The notes under the pieces were generated by a model. The model was not told where the DNA came from. It was given only the letters and a program-made list of their open reading frames with translations, and searched no databases. This document shows positions 1-9,713 of a DNA stretch of 64,000 nucleotides, one piece after another (the first letter of the stretch is position 1; every line of letters starts with the position of its first letter). The translations under genes and the position numbers were made by a program. The stretch spans positions 372,001-436,000 of the forward strand of contig JANUBW010000003.1 of NCBI GenBank assembly GCA_024809215.1, in the 5' to 3' direction. This stretch comes from Niastella sp. OAS944 (lineage in GTDB: Bacteria; Bacteroidota; Bacteroidia; Chitinophagales; Chitinophagaceae).

Positions 1-305
1 CGGCTGCTTTTATGATTTTTAGCAGTAAACCCAATATGGCGTACACCCGTTTTTCCTTTCAATGCAAGTTGTATTGTTAAGCCGGTATCAACACCGGTAT
101 TTAAAATTGCCTGTAGTTTGGGTTTATCGGCCGAATCAATGATCTTTTTGAAAGAGTTGCCTATAAGCTCTTCCTTATGCTTACCAGTAAAAGAAAGCAG
201 GTCAGCTGAAGCCGACAAAATTATTCCCGCCATGTCTGTTTGCAAGCTAAAGGCGGTATAATGAGGCGCTACTTCAGGAATGGATTTCTTTGACTGTTTT
301 AACAT
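1..305 (-). CDS. PAS-domain protein, N-terminal part (cut by window edge)
   Basis: An ATG at 305 opens a minus-strand frame that runs off the left edge, giving about 101 residues. The visible part contains a PAS-like stretch: a hydrophobic segment with TDMAGIILSAS, then LLSFTGKHKEELIGNSFKKII, which is the usual helix region after the PAS core (compare the common pattern lxGytxeEllGxxf). PAS domains sense ligands or redox state and usually sit in histidine kinases or other signalling proteins. The output domain is outside the window, so the role cannot be named. There is no signal peptide, so a cytoplasmic N-terminus is likely. The start is preceded by about 250 bp of A+T-rich intergenic DNA. 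Confidence 0.6.
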   Translation of the reverse strand, partial: MLKQSKKSIPEVAPHYTAFSLQTDMAGIILSASADLLSFTGKHKEELIGNSFKKIIDSADKPKLQAILNTGVDTGLTIQLALKGKTGVRHIGFTAKNHKSS

Positions 306-548
306 ACAGCTATTGCCGCATTACATGATAAAAATTAACGTGATATTTACATGTAAATACTTATACAAAATACTTAAAAGCTGGTTCATGCCAACAGTCA
401 GTTGTACGTTTCTAACCCATTTAAGTGTTTACTCTTACATTTAAATGACTATTAATTACAATAAATAATGCATTACAGCAAAAGCATATAAGTGTAAAGA
501 AACGAAAAAAACGACATTTCGCTACCCAAACACCATTATAAAAAATTA

Positions 549-572
549 GCCCTCCCGATGCATCGGGAGGGC
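549..572 (-). terminator. Palindromic rho-independent terminator after first SurA-like gene
   Basis: A perfect 24-bp palindrome (CCTCCCGATG/CATCGGGAGG core, extended by GC) lies 28 bp past the stop of the gene ending at 601. On the minus strand it is followed by TAATTTTTTA. The same core recurs at 2115-2136 behind the paralogous gene. Confidence 0.8.
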
Positions 573-600
573 TTCAAATATTTTCAAATTATAATGTCAG

Positions 601-1992
601 TTAATTATTTCCTGTGGATGCGTATCTAATCCAGTTCTTCAAAGTAGTGCAGCTTTTGAAGTCCTGGTCAATCATAATATAATATTTCGGTATCCTTGTA
701 GCAAACCAGGCCTCCACAGCCTTTTGCTTTTTTATGGCAAGTGCTTCCCTGGCCAATTGGTCGTAATCATCTTTTAAATTTTCACGATGTGGCGCTGTAC
801 GGGTTTTTAAATAAACAATACGCACGGCCCGTTTACCATTTTCATTTGTGAAAGCCGTAGGTTTTGAATACTGTCCCGCCTGGATGTTTGATTTTGCCAA
901 TAACTCTACTAATTCTTTATCAAGTTGGGTGATGTCCATAAAAGGAGTTCCTTCAGCATTTTGAAGATAACCGCCATTGTACTTCGTGTTCTCATCTTCG
1001 CTATATTTTGCAACGGCCTCTCCAAATGTAGTAGTACCGGCAATAAGTTTAGCCCATGCAGAATCAAGCTTTGTTATCGACTCGTTTATTTCGGCATCGG
1101 TTATTTTGGGTGTACGTAATATATGCCGGATAACAGCGTCGTCGCCTGCGCGGCTAACCATTTGTATAATGTGGTAACCTGCTTTTGTTTTGAACACTGG
1201 TGAAACCTGTCCTTCTTTTAACCGGAATGTATTGTTAATAAAAGCCTGCTCCTTAACGAAAGAGGGCCCCCAGTTTTTTTCAGTTCTATTGATGAAAAGA
1301 TATCCGCCTTTGTCCTTTGTTTCCAGGTCATCTGAATAGAGGCGGGCCAGGATCTCAAATTTCTGCGTGCCAGCCTCTACCTGTTTTTTAAAATCACTTA
1401 CATCCTCATGACATAGTACTTCTAGTTCGTGACTTGCTTTAGGGTTCACTACAATTTCACCTATCACTAATTGTGATTCGTAAAACGGCAAATTGCTTTG
1501 ATCTTTCTTCAAAAAATAATCTTTCACTTCCAACGGAGTTATTCTTACATTCTCTACGATCTTATATTGTACACGTTCAGCCAGTTTCATTTCGGTAAAA
1601 AGTTTACGCATATCTTCTTTAAGCTGATAAATCGTTCGACCCGAAATATCCTCGACAGCTTCTTTTGATCCATACATGCGAATAAACCCGCGCACCTGAT
1701 TATCGAGCAGGGCTTCTATTTCATCATCTTCTATTTTTAAAGAATCTTTTTCGGCTTGCAGTACCAGTGCCTTCAGCGTAAGCTTTTGTTCCATAACAAA
1801 ACAGTCGGCATTTTCAGGTAGCGGTTCTCCACGCCGGCGACGGTCATCGATATCGTTATATACATCAGATCTCAAAATGATCTTATCGCCTACGTTGCCT
1901 ACAATTTTATCGGCTACTACTTTTTGTGTGGGCTGTGCCACAACTGTAGTCACTAATATCACGCTTGTAATAAGTGTAAAAGCAGGTTTCAT
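601..1992 (-). CDS. SurA-like periplasmic peptidyl-prolyl isomerase (PpiC type), copy 1
   Basis: A 463-residue exported protein. The N-terminus is a Sec signal (about residues 1-19, ending VVAQ), then a SurA-N-like helical domain with the start VADKIVGNVGDKIILRSDV. Two parvulin (PpiC) domains follow: one around 170-280 with LVIGEIVVNP and GYHIIQM, and one around 285-400 with AVIRHILRTP and FGEAVAKYSED. SurA-type chaperones bring unfolded outer-membrane proteins to the BAM machinery in the periplasm; this follows from family knowledge. The gene directly follows, on the same strand, a paralogue of nearly equal length with which it shares most motifs, so it arose by tandem duplication. Compared with copy 2 it has a few small insertions. 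ATG start at 1992. Confidence 0.88.
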   Translation of the reverse strand: MKPAFTLITSVILVTTVVAQPTQKVVADKIVGNVGDKIILRSDVYNDIDDRRRRGEPLPENADCFVMEQKLTLKALVLQAEKDSLKIEDDEIEALLDNQVRGFIRMYGSKEAVEDISGRTIYQLKEDMRKLFTEMKLAERVQYKIVENVRITPLEVKDYFLKKDQSNLPFYESQLVIGEIVVNPKASHELEVLCHEDVSDFKKQVEAGTQKFEILARLYSDDLETKDKGGYLFINRTEKNWGPSFVKEQAFINNTFRLKEGQVSPVFKTKAGYHIIQMVSRAGDDAVIRHILRTPKITDAEINESITKLDSAWAKLIAGTTTFGEAVAKYSEDENTKYNGGYLQNAEGTPFMDITQLDKELVELLAKSNIQAGQYSKPTAFTNENGKRAVRIVYLKTRTAPHRENLKDDYDQLAREALAIKKQKAVEAWFATRIPKYYIMIDQDFKSCTTLKNWIRYASTGNN

Positions 1993-2114
1993 TTGAGAAG
2001 TTTTAGATGGGTGATAGAACCTAAATTTACTTGCTGCTTTTACGTTTACCCAGCGGCCATAACGGTATTAACAAAAGTTTGCCGCTACATTATCATGATA
2101 CCGGTAAATAAAAA

Positions 2115-2136
2115 CCCTCCCGATGCATCGGGAGGG
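2115..2136 (-). terminator. Palindromic rho-independent terminator after second SurA-like gene
   Basis: A perfect 22-bp palindrome with the same core as 549-572. On the minus strand it is followed by TTTTTATTT. It lies about 30 bp beyond the stop at 2166 and separates the two paralogues transcriptionally. Confidence 0.82.
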
Positions 2137-2165
2137 CTTCAAATATTTAGAACTTATAATTTGAC

Positions 2166-3539
2166 CTATTTATTTCCGGTAGATGCATATTGCATCCAGT
2201 TTTGTAGGGTACCGCAACCTTTGAAATCCTGATCGATCATTATATAATAGGTTGGGATCTTTCCGGCAAACCAGGCTTCAAGTGCTTTTTGCTTTTTGAT
2301 CTCCACCGCCTCTTTGGCCAGGTGGTCATAATCATCTTTCAAATTCTCAATATGTGGCGTTGTGCGGGTTTTTAAATAAACGATACGAACGCCTCTTTTT
2401 CCTCTTTCATCGGTGTATGCTGTAGGCTTTGAATATTCGCCTGCTTTCAAACCACTCTTGGCTAACATTTCTACCAGGTCTTTATCAAGCTGGTTCATTT
2501 CGAGGAAGGTGGTACCATTTTGACCTTGCTTATAACCACCAGTGAATTTTGAGTTTTCATCATCACTGTACTTTGCTACAGCCTCACCAAATGAAATTGT
2601 TCCGGCTATCAGTTTAGCCCTAACAGAATCGAGCTTGGTGATGGTTTCATTTATTTCTTCATCGGTGATCTTTGGAATACGCAAAATATGACGAACGATG
2701 GCATCGTCACCGGCGCGGCTTACCATTTGAATAATGTGGTAACCGAATTTTGATTTGAACACCGGGGATATTTGTCCTTCTTTCAATCGGAATGCATTAT
2801 TCAGAAATGCAGGGTCCCAGGTTTTTTCAGTGCGGTTAATGGAGTATTGACCACCATTTTCCTTACTTCCCGGGTCATCGGTATATAAACGTGCGAGTGT
2901 TTCAAATTTCTGTGTACCGGACTCAACCTGCTTTTTGAAATCGTTCAACTCATCTATCGTAAGCTTTTCAAGGTCGCGGCTGGCTTTCGGGTTCATTACA
3001 ATTTCCCCTATAACCACCTGCTGTTCGTAAAATGGCAGGTTCTTCTGATCTTTCTTTAAAAAATACTCCCTTACTTCCTGTGGCGTGATCTTGATGCTTT
3101 CTACGATCTTATCGCGCATACGCTCGGCCAGCTTTCTTTCTCTAAAGGTAACCCTGAAATCTTCCTTGATCTGGTAAACGGTACGGCCGGCAATCTCTTC
3201 CAGCGCTTCTTTTGACCCGTACATTTGAATAAACCCGCGGATCTGGTTATCGAGCAGGGCGTCTATTTCATCGTCACCCACCTGAATAGAGTCTTTCTCG
3301 GCTTGCAGTACCAGGGCTTTCAGCGTAAGGATCTGTTCCATAATAGCGCAATCGGCGTTTTCAGGAACGGGCTCCCCACGGCGCTGGCGGTCGAGGATAT
3401 CGTTATATACGTCAGATTTTAAAATGATCTTATCGCCTACAATGCCCACAATTTTATCGGCAGTTACTTTGCGGGGCGCCTGGGCTACCCCCATGGTCAC
3501 AAAAAACAGGGCGGTAATTAATGTAAAAACAACTTTCAT
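2166..3539 (-). CDS. SurA-like periplasmic peptidyl-prolyl isomerase (PpiC type), copy 2
   Basis: A 457-residue exported protein with the same architecture as the neighbour at 601-1992: a signal peptide (about 1-19, ending GVAQ), a SurA-N-like domain (VADKIVG replaced by TADKIVGIVGDKIILKSDV), and two parvulin domains near 165-275 and 280-395. Predicted role: periplasmic chaperone and prolyl isomerase for outer-membrane proteins. A -7-like box, TAAATTTG, lies on the minus strand at 3573-3566, and the other paralogue has a related TAAATTTA upstream, so promoter, gene and terminator appear to have been duplicated together. ATG start at 3539. Which copy keeps the ancestral role cannot be told from sequence. 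Confidence 0.88.
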   Translation of the reverse strand: MKVVFTLITALFFVTMGVAQAPRKVTADKIVGIVGDKIILKSDVYNDILDRQRRGEPVPENADCAIMEQILTLKALVLQAEKDSIQVGDDEIDALLDNQIRGFIQMYGSKEALEEIAGRTVYQIKEDFRVTFRERKLAERMRDKIVESIKITPQEVREYFLKKDQKNLPFYEQQVVIGEIVMNPKASRDLEKLTIDELNDFKKQVESGTQKFETLARLYTDDPGSKENGGQYSINRTEKTWDPAFLNNAFRLKEGQISPVFKSKFGYHIIQMVSRAGDDAIVRHILRIPKITDEEINETITKLDSVRAKLIAGTISFGEAVAKYSDDENSKFTGGYKQGQNGTTFLEMNQLDKDLVEMLAKSGLKAGEYSKPTAYTDERGKRGVRIVYLKTRTTPHIENLKDDYDHLAKEAVEIKKQKALEAWFAGKIPTYYIMIDQDFKGCGTLQNWMQYASTGNK

Positions 3540-3648
3540 CTGGTAATTTTTGAAAGAGACAGGGCCAAATTTACTTGTTACCTAACCATTTATTCAGTGG
3601 CAAGGTTGTTATTTAACAAAAGTTTCGACGATAAAGGTACCAAGAAAG

Positions 3649-3680
3649 AAGGCACAAGTGGAAAATCCTTCTTGTGCCTT
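3649..3680 (-). terminator. Terminator hairpin after infB
   Basis: A 10-bp perfect stem (AAGGCACAAG/CTTGTGCCTT) begins 22 bp beyond the infB stop. On the minus strand it is followed by the pyrimidine-rich CTTTCTTGG. The U tract is weak, so efficiency is uncertain. Confidence 0.55.
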
Positions 3681-3701
3681 GATCCTTTGGTTATTGAAAC
3701 C

Positions 3702-6700
3702 TTATAATGTTCTTTTTACTTCTTCCAGTTCAAACGCTTCGATGATATCACCTACTTTAATACCGCTGAAGTTTTTAACGGTTAAACCGCACTCCATGCC
3801 TGAAGGCACTTCCTTCACATCGTCTTTAAAGCGTTTCAGTGATTGCAGTTCAGCGCTTTGTCCTTCACCTCTTGGGAACTCTACGATGCCATCGCGAATA
3901 ACGCGGATCTTGGAGTTACGCAGAATTTTTCCATCGAGTACATAACAACCGGCAACTGTGGCTTTGTCGAACACGAATACGTTCCGTACTTCCACGTTGG
4001 CAACGATCTTTTCGGTGATCTTCGGCTCCAACATCCCTTCCATCGCGCTCTTAACTTCTTCGATGGCGTTATAGATGATTGAGTAAAGTTTGATTTCCAC
4101 ACCTTCTGATTCGGCCAGGCGGTTTGCCTGCGTTGAAGGCCGTACGTTGAAACCAACCACGATGGCGTCTGAAGCCGTTGCCAGCATTACATCGCTTTCG
4201 CTGATTGCACCTACTGCTTTATGTACAACCGATACTACAATCTCTTCGGTTGATAATTTTTGTAATGAATCACTCAGGGCCTCAACCGAACCATCCACGT
4301 CACCTTTCAGGATCAGGTTCAGCTGTTTGAAGTTACCCAATGCCAAACGACGACCAATTTCATCGAGCGTAATGTGTTTCTTGGTCCTTATACCTTGCTC
4401 ACGCAGTATCTGTGCACGGCGGTTTGCTACTTCTTTAGCCTCTGCTTCATCTTCATAAACCTTGAACTTCTCACCGGCTTGTGGCGCACCATTCAAACCT
4501 AAGATCAGAACGGGAGTAGAAGGTGGCGCTACATCAACACGTTTGTTACGCTCGTTGAACATAGCTTTTACACGGCCGTAGAACTGACCGGATACAACCA
4601 GGTCGCCATGTTTTAAGGTACCGTTCTGCACCAGTACTGTTGCTACATAACCGCGACCTTTATCGAGGGTAGCTTCAATGATGGTACCAGTTGCTTCACG
4701 GTCAGGATTGGCTTTCAGCTCAAGTAACTCTGCTTCAAGCAGGATCTTTTCAAGGAGCTTATCAACATTCAATCCCTTCTTGGCACTCAGTTCCTGGCTT
4801 TGATATTTACCACCCCATTCTTCAACAAGGAGGTTCATACCGGCCAGTTGTTCGTATATCTTTTGGGCGTTGGCGCCGTCTTTATCTATTTTGTTGATGG
4901 CAAAGATCATTGGTACACCGGCAGCCTGTGCGTGGCTGATGGCTTCCTTGGTTTGTGGCATCACCGCATCATCGGCTGCTACCACAATTACCGCAATATC
5001 GGTTACTTTGGCACCACGGGCACGCATCGCGGTAAACGCTTCGTGACCAGGTGTATCGAGGAAGCTTATCTTTTTACCATTGGGAAGGGTTACTTCGTAA
5101 GCTCCGATGTGCTGGGTGATACCACCTGCCTCACCGGCTACCACATTCGCGCTACGTATATAGTCGAGCAATGAAGTTTTACCGTGGTCAACGTGACCCA
5201 TGATGGTAACGATTGGCGCGCGGTGTTGCAGATCTTCTTCGTTATCTGCATCTTCCTCCTCCTCCAGTTCAAGCTGCTTTTCCATATCGATGAACTCAGC
5301 TTCGTATCCAAATTCACCGGCTACCAGTTCAATTACCTCGGCATCTAAACGTTGGTTAATTGACACCATGAGACCAAGGCTCATACACTTACTGATAACT
5401 TCTGCAAAGCTTACATCCATCAGGTTGGCCAGTTCGCTTACGCTGATAAACTCAGTAACCTGCAGCTTGTTATCTTCTCCTTCCACACCTTGGCGCTCAG
5501 CCATATTCTGGCGTTTTTCGTGGCGGCGGGCTTTCTTTATGCCCTTATTGCTGCCTTTACCACCAGAAAGCTTGGCCTGTGTTTCACGTATTTTATCCTG
5601 GATCTCTTTTTCGTTGATCTCTTTAGGCTCGCGCGACACGTGACGATTTCCGCCGCCCTGACCACCGTGGCGTTGATTTGGCCGGTTTCCACCGCCGCCT
5701 CTGAAGTTTCCGCCGCCACCCTGGTGCTGGCCTCCGCCCTGGCGATGTTGACCGCCACCTTGCTGGCCCTGTCCACCACCGTGGTGATGACCGCCGCCTC
5801 CATGATGACCGCCTTGTCCGCCGCCTTGTTGTGGTTTTTTGAAAAGATGTTGAGCCCGCTCCTGCGCAGTTTGTTGCGACTGCTGCTGGTCCTTCTTTTC
5901 AATGGGAATGCGCTTGCGCTTCCTTTTTTCCTCGTTGGGCTTCGGTTTGGTGCGGGCTTCGTCGCCAACCGGTAATTCTATTTTGCCCAGAATTTTCGGT
6001 CCCGTAAGTTTATCTGCTTTAATATTTTCAATAACCGGGGGCAGTGCTTCTGCTTTCTCTTCTTCTTTTGGCACTTCCTTTACCGGCTCCTGTTCTTTTT
6101 TCTTTTCTACAACTACCCTTTTAACAGGTTGTTGTTGTTGTTTCTGCTGTTGTTGAGGAACTTCCTCTTTGGGCTTTTTCGTCTTTTCCTCAGCTACAGG
6201 CGCTACAGAAGGTTTTTCTACTTTTGGCTCCTGTACTTCTTCCACCGGCGTAGTCTTCGGTTCTTCTTCCTTCACCACTGGGGTTTCTTCTTTAGCCTTA
6301 ACTGAAGGCTCCTGATCTTTCTTAACAACAACAGGCGTCTTCTTCGGTCTTGTTGAAGAATCTATTGCCGACAGATCGATCTTATCTAATACTTTAGGCC
6401 CTTCTAATTCAGGCGCTTCAACTTTAGTAATTACTTCCGGTTGCTTTTCTTCAGCTTTTGGCTGTTCTATAACTTCTTCTTTCGGCTCTTTCTTTTCTTC
6501 AACAGCAACAACTGGTGGGGTCTCCACTTTTTCAGCAACAACCGGTGGTTGTTTAACTTCCACTACAGGAGGAACTTCTTCTACCTTTTTCTCTACAACT
6601 TCTACATTCTCTTCTTTCGGCTCTACCTTTTCTACAACTTCTACCTTCTGTACAACCTCTACCTTTTCTACTTTCTCTTCTTTCTTCTCTACTTTTTCCT

Positions 6701-7022
6701 CCTTCTTCTCTTCCACAACAGGCGTTGGCTCCTGCTTTTTCACCACCTCTTTTTTAGCGGCCGCAGCAGCATCGTCCTCTTTCTTCTTCTTAGCTTCCAG
6801 GCTTCCCTTCGGCAGATCAATCTGGTCGCTTTTTAACTTGGCCACCTTATCACTCTGGAATTCCTGTTGCAAAGCACGGTACATGTCCTCCGTCAGTTTT
6901 GACGTAGGTTTCAGGTCGTCTTTGCTAAATCCCTTTCCTACCAAAAAGTCTACCAGCGTTTCTTTGCCGATGTTAAACTCTTTGGCTGCGGCCATTAATC
7001 TTAGTGTTGTTGTTTCTGCCAT
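3702..7022 (-). CDS. infB: Translation initiation factor IF-2
   Basis: A 1106-residue cytoplasmic GTPase that places initiator fMet-tRNA on the 30S subunit and promotes 50S joining. Order: IF2_N helical module (about 1-50), a long K/E/V/P-rich charged linker (about 60-390), a Gly/His/Gln-rich stretch (about 397-460), a second IF2_N module (about 525-580), and the G domain (about 600-770). The G domain has GHVDHGKT (G1), GGITQHIGA (G2), DTPGHEAF (G3), NKID (G4) and SAKKG (G5). The beta-barrel and C-terminal fMet-tRNA-binding domains follow. At 1106 residues it is long for the family because of the N-terminal linker. It is last in the rimP-nusA-infB order; a 195-bp gap before it may hold its own promoter. 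ATG start at 7022. Confidence 0.98.
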   Translation of the reverse strand: MAETTTLRLMAAAKEFNIGKETLVDFLVGKGFSKDDLKPTSKLTEDMYRALQQEFQSDKVAKLKSDQIDLPKGSLEAKKKKEDDAAAAAKKEVVKKQEPTPVVEEKKEEKVEKKEEKVEKVEVVQKVEVVEKVEPKEENVEVVEKKVEEVPPVVEVKQPPVVAEKVETPPVVAVEEKKEPKEEVIEQPKAEEKQPEVITKVEAPELEGPKVLDKIDLSAIDSSTRPKKTPVVVKKDQEPSVKAKEETPVVKEEEPKTTPVEEVQEPKVEKPSVAPVAEEKTKKPKEEVPQQQQKQQQQPVKRVVVEKKKEQEPVKEVPKEEEKAEALPPVIENIKADKLTGPKILGKIELPVGDEARTKPKPNEEKRKRKRIPIEKKDQQQSQQTAQERAQHLFKKPQQGGGQGGHHGGGGHHHGGGQGQQGGGQHRQGGGQHQGGGGNFRGGGGNRPNQRHGGQGGGNRHVSREPKEINEKEIQDKIRETQAKLSGGKGSNKGIKKARRHEKRQNMAERQGVEGEDNKLQVTEFISVSELANLMDVSFAEVISKCMSLGLMVSINQRLDAEVIELVAGEFGYEAEFIDMEKQLELEEEEDADNEEDLQHRAPIVTIMGHVDHGKTSLLDYIRSANVVAGEAGGITQHIGAYEVTLPNGKKISFLDTPGHEAFTAMRARGAKVTDIAVIVVAADDAVMPQTKEAISHAQAAGVPMIFAINKIDKDGANAQKIYEQLAGMNLLVEEWGGKYQSQELSAKKGLNVDKLLEKILLEAELLELKANPDREATGTIIEATLDKGRGYVATVLVQNGTLKHGDLVVSGQFYGRVKAMFNERNKRVDVAPPSTPVLILGLNGAPQAGEKFKVYEDEAEAKEVANRRAQILREQGIRTKKHITLDEIGRRLALGNFKQLNLILKGDVDGSVEALSDSLQKLSTEEIVVSVVHKAVGAISESDVMLATASDAIVVGFNVRPSTQANRLAESEGVEIKLYSIIYNAIEEVKSAMEGMLEPKITEKIVANVEVRNVFVFDKATVAGCYVLDGKILRNSKIRVIRDGIVEFPRGEGQSAELQSLKRFKDDVKEVPSGMECGLTVKNFSGIKVGDIIEAFELEEVKRTL

Positions 7023-7217
7023 TCGTTATTGTAAGACAATTTTTTGTTTTGTTCGCTGTTTGGATAAGCAAATTACTTGTAAAAAGTCAATTTGGTCACA
7101 TTATCATTTAAAACCATGCATATAAATGGATTCTGTGCTATTGCACAGCGTTCCATTTAGACGGCTTTAATTTGCAAAATCCCTTTACAGCTATGATCCA
7201 AAGTTCGACTTTTCAGC

Positions 7218-8465
7218 CTATCCTTTTTCAAATTCCTCGTTCAATATGCGGCGAACTTCGTTGATGGTCTCTCTTTCCAGGTCGGTCCTTCTTTCCAGCT
7301 CTTCGGCGGTAAGATCCAGCACGCTGCGTGCCGTATCACAACCAACCCGTTTAAGTTCATCAAGGATCCAGGTTTCAATTTCATCGCTGAATTCTTCCAG
7401 ATCGATGTCGAATTCCTGGGGTTCGCCTTCTGTATCGCGATAAACGTCAATGCTATATCCTGTTAATTCCTGTGCCAGCTTAATATTTACGCCTTTTTTT
7501 CCAATTGCCAGTGAAACCTGGTCGGGTTTCAGGTAAACATTCGCCTGCTTTTTGTCATTGTCAAGGTCCTGGGTAGTGATCTTGGCCGGGGTAAGCGAAC
7601 GTTGGATTAAAAGTTGAATATTATTGGTCCAGTTTATAACATCGATGTTTTCATTTTTTAATTCCCGTACGATCCCATGAATACGGCTACCTTTCATACC
7701 TACGCAGGCGCCTACGGGGTCAATACGATCGTCATATGACTCTACGGCCACTTTCGCCCTTTCGCCGGGCTCACGAACGATCTTTTTAATAACAATTAAA
7801 CCATCAAATATTTCAGGCACCTCAATTTCAAGCAGTTTTGCAAGGAAAGAGGGAGAGGTACGGGATAAAATAATGACCGGAGAATTGTTTTTTAATTCTA
7901 CTTTTTTAACAACGGCGCGGATATTTTCACCTTTCTTGAAATAGTCTTGCGGAATTTGCTCAGATTTAGGCAATATTAACTCATTCCCCTCTTCATCGAG
8001 CAATAAAATTTCTTTTTTCCAAACCTGGTATACTTCAGCACTGATAATTTCACCTATTCTGTCGCCATATTTTTTAACCAGTACGTTCTTTTTCAAGTCA
8101 CTAATACGGCTTGCCAGGGTTTGTTTGGCTGCCAGGATGGCCCGGCGGCCGAAATCAAGAATATTTATTTCTTCATATATTTCTTCGCCTACTTCAAAGT
8201 CTGGTTCTATTTTTATGGCATCGCTGTAACCAATTTCTGCCAGCGGGTCCATTACAGCTCCGTCTTCAACGATGGTACGACGGCGCATAATTTCGAGGTC
8301 ACCTTTCTCAGCATTCACAATTACGTCAAAATTCTCGTCACTGCCATATTTTTTACGCAGCAGGGTTTTGAAAACATCCTCTACCACTTTCATCATGGTA
8401 GGACGATCAATATTTTCTGCATCCTTAAAATCTGCGAAGGCCTCTATCAAATTTATGCTTGCCAT
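7218..8465 (-). CDS. nusA: Transcription termination/antitermination factor NusA
   Basis: A 415-residue RNA-polymerase-binding factor that controls pausing, termination and antitermination. The N-terminal RNAP-binding domain covers about 1-130 (MASINLIEAFADFKDAENI, RRTIVEDGAVMDP). The S1 domain follows (about 135-200, GEIISAEVYQVWKKEILL). Two KH domains follow: KH1 with DPVGACVGMKGSRI, KH2 with VSLAIGKKGVNIKLAQELTG. The protein ends with one helix-hairpin-helix-like segment (about 365-412) instead of the two acidic repeats of E. coli NusA, which is normal outside gammaproteobacteria. It lies 45 bp behind rimP and 195 bp before infB in the conserved operon. ATG start at 8465. Confidence 0.97.
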   Translation of the reverse strand: MASINLIEAFADFKDAENIDRPTMMKVVEDVFKTLLRKKYGSDENFDVIVNAEKGDLEIMRRRTIVEDGAVMDPLAEIGYSDAIKIEPDFEVGEEIYEEINILDFGRRAILAAKQTLASRISDLKKNVLVKKYGDRIGEIISAEVYQVWKKEILLLDEEGNELILPKSEQIPQDYFKKGENIRAVVKKVELKNNSPVIILSRTSPSFLAKLLEIEVPEIFDGLIVIKKIVREPGERAKVAVESYDDRIDPVGACVGMKGSRIHGIVRELKNENIDVINWTNNIQLLIQRSLTPAKITTQDLDNDKKQANVYLKPDQVSLAIGKKGVNIKLAQELTGYSIDVYRDTEGEPQEFDIDLEEFSDEIETWILDELKRVGCDTARSVLDLTAEELERRTDLERETINEVRRILNEEFEKG

Positions 8466-8510
8466 ATTCTATAATTTTTGCCTTCTCCCGACGGATCGGA
8501 AGAAATCTTA

Positions 8511-8975
8511 TTAAAATACAGTTTGAATTGTTGTTGATTTTATTTGATCGAATTGAAATTGGTGGTTTATCACCTCTTTCTTTTTATTTTTTCCTTTCGT
8601 TTCTTCCACCGTAATGCCTTCATCACCTGCTTCAAGCATTTTACCGGTAATTTTAATACCGTCTTTAAGCACAACCTCAACCGTACGGCCAAGGTTCTTC
8701 TTGTATTGTCGCAACAATTTTAAGGGTTCGTCAACGCCGGGAGAAGATACTTCAAGCGAAAAGTCTCCGTTAGGGAATAGATTATCCTCCTCAATTTTCT
8801 TATATAAAGCCCGGTTCCAGGAAATACATTTTTCAATAGTCACTCCCTGATCCCCATCCAAAAACAGCTTTACATTATTGGTAGGTTTTACTCTAATCTC
8901 AACCAGGAAATATGCCGGATCATCGGCCAGCATATCCTGAATCATTTTTTCAATTGCCTGTACTGGTGTTTCCAT
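8511..8975 (-). CDS. rimP: Ribosome maturation factor RimP
   Basis: A 154-residue cytoplasmic factor needed for 30S subunit maturation. The N-terminal alpha/beta domain has the family signature around residues 70-90: DFSLEVSSPGVDEPL. The C-terminal small SH3-like barrel carries GRTVEVVLKDGIKITGKML. Length is typical for the family. It is the first gene of the rimP-nusA-infB operon and is preceded by a recognisable promoter and a leader hairpin. The ATG at 8975 keeps the whole N-terminal domain. Confidence 0.95.
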   Translation of the reverse strand: METPVQAIEKMIQDMLADDPAYFLVEIRVKPTNNVKLFLDGDQGVTIEKCISWNRALYKKIEEDNLFPNGDFSLEVSSPGVDEPLKLLRQYKKNLGRTVEVVLKDGIKITGKMLEAGDEGITVEETKGKNKKKEVINHQFQFDQIKSTTIQTVF

Positions 8976-8994
8976 GCTCTTATGGGAAATAAAG

Positions 8995-9016
8995 AAGGGA
9001 ACGATTCCGTTCCCTT
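8995..9016 (-). promoter_or_regulatory. Hairpin in rimP 5' leader
   Basis: A perfect 9-bp inverted repeat (AAGGGAACG/CGTTCCCTT) with a 4-nt loop lies 20 bp before the rimP ATG and downstream of the predicted promoter. It would be in the mRNA leader, where it could affect translation or stability. No poly-U tract follows, so a plain terminator is less likely. Confidence 0.5.
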
Positions 9017-9037
9017 TCTAAACATCTTTTGCCTTGG

Positions 9038-9069
9038 CAAAGGTAAGGTAATTAAATAATTAATTCCAA
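9038..9069 (-). promoter_or_regulatory. Bacteroidota-type promoter for rimP-nusA-infB
   Basis: On the minus strand a TTG (9069-9067) is followed after 21 bp by TACCTTTG (9045-9038), an exact match to the Bacteroidota -7 consensus TAnnTTTG with a usable -33 spacing. Transcription would begin about 55-60 bp before the rimP start. The rest of the 337-bp gap up to 9312 shows no further gene. Confidence 0.6.
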
Positions 9070-9312
9070 AAACCCCTTTGTTAATTTTGAATAAACCACA
9101 ATTTCTTTAAGCCTCAATCGTCATTCATATAGAAAAGAAAAGCTAAAAAGCAGGCCCAATGAACATTCTAAAAGGTATACTTGTTGGTTTTTTATAGTTT
9201 TGCCATGTTCCCAAACACCTTAACGGGCCCTATTGTAGCTATGATAATTTTTTTGATGCAGCCAACTTAACAGTTTGTTAGGTGCTGTATTTGTACCTTT
9301 AGTTTTTATAAT

Positions 9313-9576
9313 ATGAATTTATCGCGCCTTCTTTTATACATATTACTGGCCTTTTTCTTATACAAGTTTGTATTCAACTTTCTGGTGCCTGTACTTAAAA
9401 TGAGCTGGCGGGTTCGCAGGCAAATAAAGGAATTTCAACGCCAGCAACAACAACAGCCACCTTTTCAACAAAATACCAGCACCTCAGGCCGGCCATCATC
9501 TTCATCAGCCAACAAGGCCGCTGCGCCTTCGCCAAAAGGTGGCGAATACATTGATTTTGAGGAAGTGAAAGACTAG
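9313..9576 (+). CDS. Small single-pass membrane protein (DUF4834-like)
   Basis: An 87-residue protein. Residues about 4-28 form one hydrophobic segment (LLLYILLAFFLYKFVFNFLV). A basic stretch follows (MSWRVRRQIKEFQ), then a Q/S/P-rich disordered part and a conserved-looking acidic end, GGEYIDFEEVKD. The ending GEYIDFEEV resembles the small Bacteroidota family DUF4834, whose function I do not know. The basic residues after the membrane segment suggest a cytoplasmic tail. It stands alone, divergent from rimP, with an ATG start. Confidence 0.75.
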   Translation: MNLSRLLLYILLAFFLYKFVFNFLVPVLKMSWRVRRQIKEFQRQQQQQPPFQQNTSTSGRPSSSSANKAAAPSPKGGEYIDFEEVKD

Positions 9577-9578
9577 TT

Positions 9579-9682
9579 GCCGGGTACCGGTTGCCAGTTC
9601 CCGGGCCTTGAATGTCGATCACTCTATCTTCAGTCGGGACCTCCGATTTTTTACCCGGAAACCGGGATCCGGTAACCGGAAA
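9579..9682. repeat. G+C-rich imperfect inverted repeat between convergent genes
   Basis: Just after the stop at 9576 come GGTACCGGTTGCCAG-type words; at 9652-9682 come inverted relatives (CCGGGATCCGGTAACCGG). The two arms pair imperfectly (about 13 of 18 positions in the best part). The block fills the gap before the convergent HAD gene and may work as a two-way terminator or be a repeat relic. Confidence 0.5.
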
Positions 9683-9713
9683 CAGTTAGATCAACGTTCA
9701 CCGTTGTATAGCT

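Noticed and set aside
3843-6836. Long open frames on the plus strand and second minus frame over infB
   Set aside because: They overlap the whole IF-2 gene, show biased low-complexity translations that mirror the K/E and G/H-rich codons, and have no family features.
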